Shown here one piece after another: positions 60,329-64,000 of a DNA stretch of 64,000 nucleotides (position 1 is its first letter; every line of letters begins with the position of its first letter). The DNA comes from JACRBT01 sp964474285. GTDB lineage: Bacteria > Chloroflexota > Dehalococcoidia > Tepidiformales > Tepidiformaceae. Location of the stretch: positions 1-64,000 of the forward strand of contig CAYYSD010000001.1 in assembly GCA_964474285.1 (NCBI GenBank), given 5' to 3'. A model generated the notes under the pieces. It was not told the DNA's origin. It saw only the letters and a program-made list of their open reading frames with translations, and made no database searches. The translations under genes and the position numbers were made by a program.

Positions 60329-62542
60329 TCAGGCCAGGCGGAAGCGCGCGGCCCCTGTGTTCAGATGGTTGGCCAGTTCGCGCATGCGGGCCGCCGTGGC
60401 TGCGAGCTGCTGGGACTGCGCAGCCAGCTCCTGCGTGGCCGCCGAGACCTCTTCGGCCGAAGCCGAGGTCTGCTGGCTGGTGGCCGAGACCTGGAGGATG
60501 CTCTCCGTCACGCGGGATGTGCCCTGCGCAATCTCCTGGGCGCCATCGGCCGATTGAGTCGCACTCTGGGCGATGCCTTCCGCGGCGACAACGATGCGGT
60601 TCGCACCAAGCCCCAGGCTTTCGAGCTCGTGGGCGATGTCTTCGATCTGCTTCGTCGACTCCTGGACGGAGAGAATGATTGACTCGAGGGCGGCGCCGGC
60701 GCCCGCCGTAATCTGGCGGCCGGACTCGACATCGCGGACGCCCGCGGACATAGCGCTCACGGCATCCCGCGTGCCCGACTGGACGCTGGAGATGATGCCG
60801 CCGATCTCCTTGGTCGCGAGCGATGTGCGCTCAGCCAGCCGGCGGACGTTGTCGGCAACCACGGCGAAGCCGCGGCCCTGTTCCCCCGCGCGCGCCGCTT
60901 CGATGGCGGCGTTGAGGGCGAGCAGGTTCGTCTGTGAGGCGATGTCGTCGATAACCTTCACGATTTCGCCGATCTGCGCTCCATACACGCCGAGCTGGTC
61001 AACGCTTTCGGAGGCGCGGAGAACCGCACGCGAGATGCGCTCCATGGAGGAGATGGCCTCGTGGACGGCCTGCTGGCCTTCGAGCGCCGCTTCCCGGCTG
61101 GCACGAGCGGCATTCGCGACTTCGCTGCTGGAACTCGCCACCATGGCCACGCGCTGGCCCATTTCTACGGCTTCGCCGCGGCTGGTGAAGGCCGTGGCCG
61201 CGTTTTCGTGCGCATTCGCCGCGACCTGCTGTGAACCGGCAGCGATGCGCTCGACTTCCTCCGAAGATTCCTGAGACAGGCTCGCGAGGGCAACCGCCGA
61301 GCGGGTCACATCGTGAATGGCGGAGGCGATCTGACCGGTCGCGGAAGCCATCTGGCCGGAGGCATCGCTGAGCTGGTCAGCACCCTCGGTGATTTCGAGG
61401 GTGTTCTGCTTCACGCCGCCAATGAGTTCGCGAAGGTTGCCGACCATGCCGCGCAGGGCGATCCCGAGGGCATCCGTCTTGCCGCGCGGTTTCACCTTCG
61501 CTGAGAGGTCTCCCCGGGCGACCTGCTGGGCGGCGCCGACCATTTCGCTGAGGTAGACCGTCATCGCCGCGAATGAATCGGCCAGCTGACCAAGTTCATC
61601 GCCGCGCTTGATGTTCACGGCGACGTTGACATCGCCCTTGGAAATTGACTGAGCAATCGCGGTGAGTTCCCTGGTAGGACCGGCGATCGAACGCGCGAGC
61701 CAGAAGGCAATGGCCATACCCATGGCGATGGCGCCGAGGGTGATGATCACGAGCATAGTGCGCGCGGAAGAGGCGCTGGCATCGGCGGCCTGCGCCGAGC
61801 GCAGGGCGTTGTTGGCCTGGAGGTTCGTCACCGCGTTGAGCGTGTCTTCGAGGCTCTTTACTTCGGGCGCCATCTGGTTCGCCTGGTTTGTGGCCTCGAC
61901 GTTCTCGCCGCCTTCGAGCACATTGAGGAGCGTGGTGCGCTTCTCGATGATGGCTTCCAGCTGGCCCGCGATCCCGGCCCAGGTCCGCGCGTCCGCTTTC
62001 GAAGAAAGCGTGACTTCGTAGTGCTTGGCCGTCTGCCTAGCCGATTCCATGTGCTTGCGCGATTCGTTGATCAGGGCCACACGCGCCTGGCCAACCGGTG
62101 CGAGGAACGCCGCCTTCTCATCGCGGCCGCTGGCAGTGACGTCCAGGGCGATCTGCTGCGCGAACTGCACGCCGAGCACGTTCTCGCGATACATGTCGGC
62201 CGAACGAGCGGCGGCCTGGTCCAGTCGCACGATGCCGAGCCCGGCCGCCATCGCGCAGAGGAAGAGCACGATCATGAACCCGCCAAGCAGCTTCTTCTGA
62301 AGGCCAAGGGAATCAACGCGGCGCTGGATGCCGAGCGCGGCAACCTTCTTCCCCACGGTCGATGACGACCACTTTCGTCCGATGCCCAACGAGTTCCACC
62401 TCTCGCCCAGGCGCAGCGCGGAGAGCCGCTCGCCGAGCCGCATCGAACCCAGCCGTTGGCGGAGCCTCAACGAGGCGAACTTCTTACCGAGACCCAATGA
62501 ACTAAACCAACGCACAGTCTTCTTCCCCTCGATCGCGTTCAT
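60329..62542 (-). CDS. methyl-accepting chemotaxis protein with N-terminal nonapeptide repeats
   Basis: A 737-residue transducer from the ATG at 62542 (a GTG at 62587 would add 15 residues). Residues 13-84 are eight consecutive nine-residue repeats, consensus near hydrophobic-x-S-L-x-L-G-x-K/R, followed directly by membrane segment 1 (about 86-106). An outer helical ligand domain spans about 107-262, TM2 263-283, then a HAMP domain. The signalling tip reads IDDIASQTNLLALNAAIEAA. The repeats would lie in the cytoplasm with many Lys/Arg. There is no CheR-binding pentapeptide. No other che gene is in the window. Confidence 0.92.
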   Translation of the reverse strand: MNAIEGKKTVRWFSSLGLGKKFASLRLRQRLGSMRLGERLSALRLGERWNSLGIGRKWSSSTVGKKVAALGIQRRVDSLGLQKKLLGGFMIVLFLCAMAAGLGIVRLDQAAARSADMYRENVLGVQFAQQIALDVTASGRDEKAAFLAPVGQARVALINESRKHMESARQTAKHYEVTLSSKADARTWAGIAGQLEAIIEKRTTLLNVLEGGENVEATNQANQMAPEVKSLEDTLNAVTNLQANNALRSAQAADASASSARTMLVIITLGAIAMGMAIAFWLARSIAGPTRELTAIAQSISKGDVNVAVNIKRGDELGQLADSFAAMTVYLSEMVGAAQQVARGDLSAKVKPRGKTDALGIALRGMVGNLRELIGGVKQNTLEITEGADQLSDASGQMASATGQIASAIHDVTRSAVALASLSQESSEEVERIAAGSQQVAANAHENAATAFTSRGEAVEMGQRVAMVASSSSEVANAARASREAALEGQQAVHEAISSMERISRAVLRASESVDQLGVYGAQIGEIVKVIDDIASQTNLLALNAAIEAARAGEQGRGFAVVADNVRRLAERTSLATKEIGGIISSVQSGTRDAVSAMSAGVRDVESGRQITAGAGAALESIILSVQESTKQIEDIAHELESLGLGANRIVVAAEGIAQSATQSADGAQEIAQGTSRVTESILQVSATSQQTSASAEEVSAATQELAAQSQQLAATAARMRELANHLNTGAARFRLA

Positions 62543-62677
62543 GGCACAACGCCCGCCAGTCCGTCGGCGAACCATCGACATCATCACGGGAAGCGCCGTG
62601 GTGCCTTAACCGGGGGATTCCCTATTCGCATGGGGGAACTACCTGAGGCGCATCACAAAGACCCTGATGCGGCGGCC

Positions 62678-63628
62678 CTACCTGAAGTGGAGGCTCTGCG
62701 AATGCGTGTAGCGCACCTCGCGTTCCGGGACCGCCCCTGCGTTCGCGCTCAGGCGCGAAAGGGCATCCGGCCCGAATCGCTCTGCGATGTGTGCCAGGTA
62801 CTGCTCACGGTCCGGACAGCCGGCCACCCACTCGGCCATGAATGCGTCGAACCGCGCGGTGTCACGCATCAGCCCGCCAAAGACGCGCGACTGGAATGCG
62901 TAATCGGTGTCGTAATAGCCCGAGACGCCGGCGGGGTGGGCGCCAAAGGGCATGTGCACCACGGCCGCAACGCGAAAGCCCGGCACGATCGTCCTGTCCG
63001 GGTCGCTGCGGATGACGCTGCGCGGGACGATCTCCTCCACGGAAACGATGACGCGTTCTGCTGCCCAGCAGGCCCATTTCGCGTCGCCCTGGTGGCCCCA
63101 CGCCTGAACGTTACCCTCTTCGTCTGCGCGCTGGGCCGGGATGAACGCAACCTGCGGCCTCAGCGCCGGCAAAAGGACCACCTTCTCCCCGTCGAAGGGA
63201 GACTCCATCTCCACCCACTTCTTCTGGCCGCGAAATCCGCGCGGGTGGTCCTGGTACTCGGGCTTCAGGTAGTCCGTGCCGAGGAACGATCGTGTGGGAA
63301 TGAAGGGGATGCCGAGCGCGCCCGCCATGAGCATCAGGGCGATGGCCTGGTTGCTGTAGTCTTCGAAGCGGAGGCGGCCGTCGTCCATCATCCCGGTGAC
63401 GGTGCCGGGGCGGAGCGCCCCGCCGATGTAGCCGGCGCTGACGCGGTTCACGCAGCCTGCGAGCGTCATCAGCGTGCCCTGGATTCCCACCGAACCGCCG
63501 ACGAGTTCAAGGTTCCGCTTGCCCTGCCGCATGATCTCATAGGCGATGCCGAAGGAGACGGAGGTGTACCCCGCATACACGGTGTCGCCATCGTGGACGA
63601 ATCGTTCCACGGCTTCGCGGGCGGACAT
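62678..63628 (-). CDS. family I CoA-transferase alpha subunit, orphan
   Basis: A 316-residue protein of the glutaconate/succinyl CoA-transferase alpha type (IpdA-like): MSAREAVERFVHDGDTVYAG, ELVGGSVGIQGTLM and ADEEGNVQAWGHQGD are conserved. The catalytic Glu of such enzymes lies in the beta subunit, normally the next gene; here the next gene on this strand is a chemoreceptor, so the partner is missing or distant. The ATG at 63628 starts the family N-terminus; the frame upstream is Arg-rich and non-coding. Confidence 0.9.
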   Translation of the reverse strand: MSAREAVERFVHDGDTVYAGYTSVSFGIAYEIMRQGKRNLELVGGSVGIQGTLMTLAGCVNRVSAGYIGGALRPGTVTGMMDDGRLRFEDYSNQAIALMLMAGALGIPFIPTRSFLGTDYLKPEYQDHPRGFRGQKKWVEMESPFDGEKVVLLPALRPQVAFIPAQRADEEGNVQAWGHQGDAKWACWAAERVIVSVEEIVPRSVIRSDPDRTIVPGFRVAAVVHMPFGAHPAGVSGYYDTDYAFQSRVFGGLMRDTARFDAFMAEWVAGCPDREQYLAHIAERFGPDALSRLSANAGAVPEREVRYTHSQSLHFR

Positions 63629-63741
63629 CAGCCTGGATTCAGGCAACCTTCGCGGCCTCCTTGCCCGGCCAAGAGTACGGCGGGTTGAGCGGTTCGAGCG
63701 AGCCGCGCGATAGAATTCGACCACACTGAAAGGAGACCGCC

Positions 63742-63978
<237 letters not shown>

Positions 63979-64000
63979 CGCTTCCTGGCCGGCCTGGCGT

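Overview
The window reads as one contiguous piece of a high-GC bacterial chromosome, most likely a member of the Chloroflexota (Dehalococcoidia/Tepidiforma-like). The reasons are inferential: proline/threonine linkers built from repeats such as TPVPPTATPVP, many double-zinc-ribbon membrane proteins, family III CoA-transferases, a CitE-like lyase, and third-codon positions dominated by G/C. No rRNA, tRNA, CRISPR array, prophage or intact insertion sequence was found. Several long open frames opposite real genes are antisense shadows and are left out.

Layout. 1-6857: an alpha-2-macroglobulin (cut by the window edge; its thioester Cys and Gln are replaced) translationally coupled to penicillin-binding protein 1C. 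6982-9916: inorganic pyrophosphatase, a three-PAS histidine kinase and a DUF3052 protein. 9934-15580: a peptide/nickel-type ABC importer with two permeases and two tandem paralogous binding lipoproteins, each preceded by an intercistronic hairpin; no ATPase genes are present. 15604-19780: biotin carrier, carboxyltransferase and a double-domain CoA-transferase whose first half lacks the catalytic Asp. 19955-23364: PdxS, a SnoaL-like protein, an ECF sigma factor with a long C-terminal domain, and a flavin-reductase-like (PPOX) protein.

23382-33890 is the most unusual region: two divergent, tightly overlapping operons of eight genes. Six products carry CxxC zinc ribbons, and most also have membrane segments and large exported domains. 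No known system was recognised. 33916-40231 is a mixed stretch: YCII protein, PAP2 phosphatase, ClpS, CitE-like lyase, cupredoxin, dienelactone hydrolase with a DUF6295 partner, and a three-gene operon of unknown function that includes a 46-residue gene. 40631-49164: transaldolase, Uma2-type protein, PhaC-like hydrolase, RidA-like protein, zinc alcohol dehydrogenase and PheT.

49439-54276: a heterodimeric ABC exporter flanked on both sides by ParE-type toxin-antitoxin pairs. 54381-59274: a 1162-residue AAA/TPR/HTH regulator with a C-terminal nucleotide cyclase domain, then a two-gene operon of unknown function. 59466-63978: a spermidine-synthase-like methyltransferase, a chemoreceptor with eight exact-period nine-residue repeats before its first membrane segment and a remnant of a second receptor tail behind it, an orphan CoA-transferase alpha subunit, and a DUF2277 protein. 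Short REP-like palindromes, two of them in matched inverted pairs, sit in intergenic gaps.
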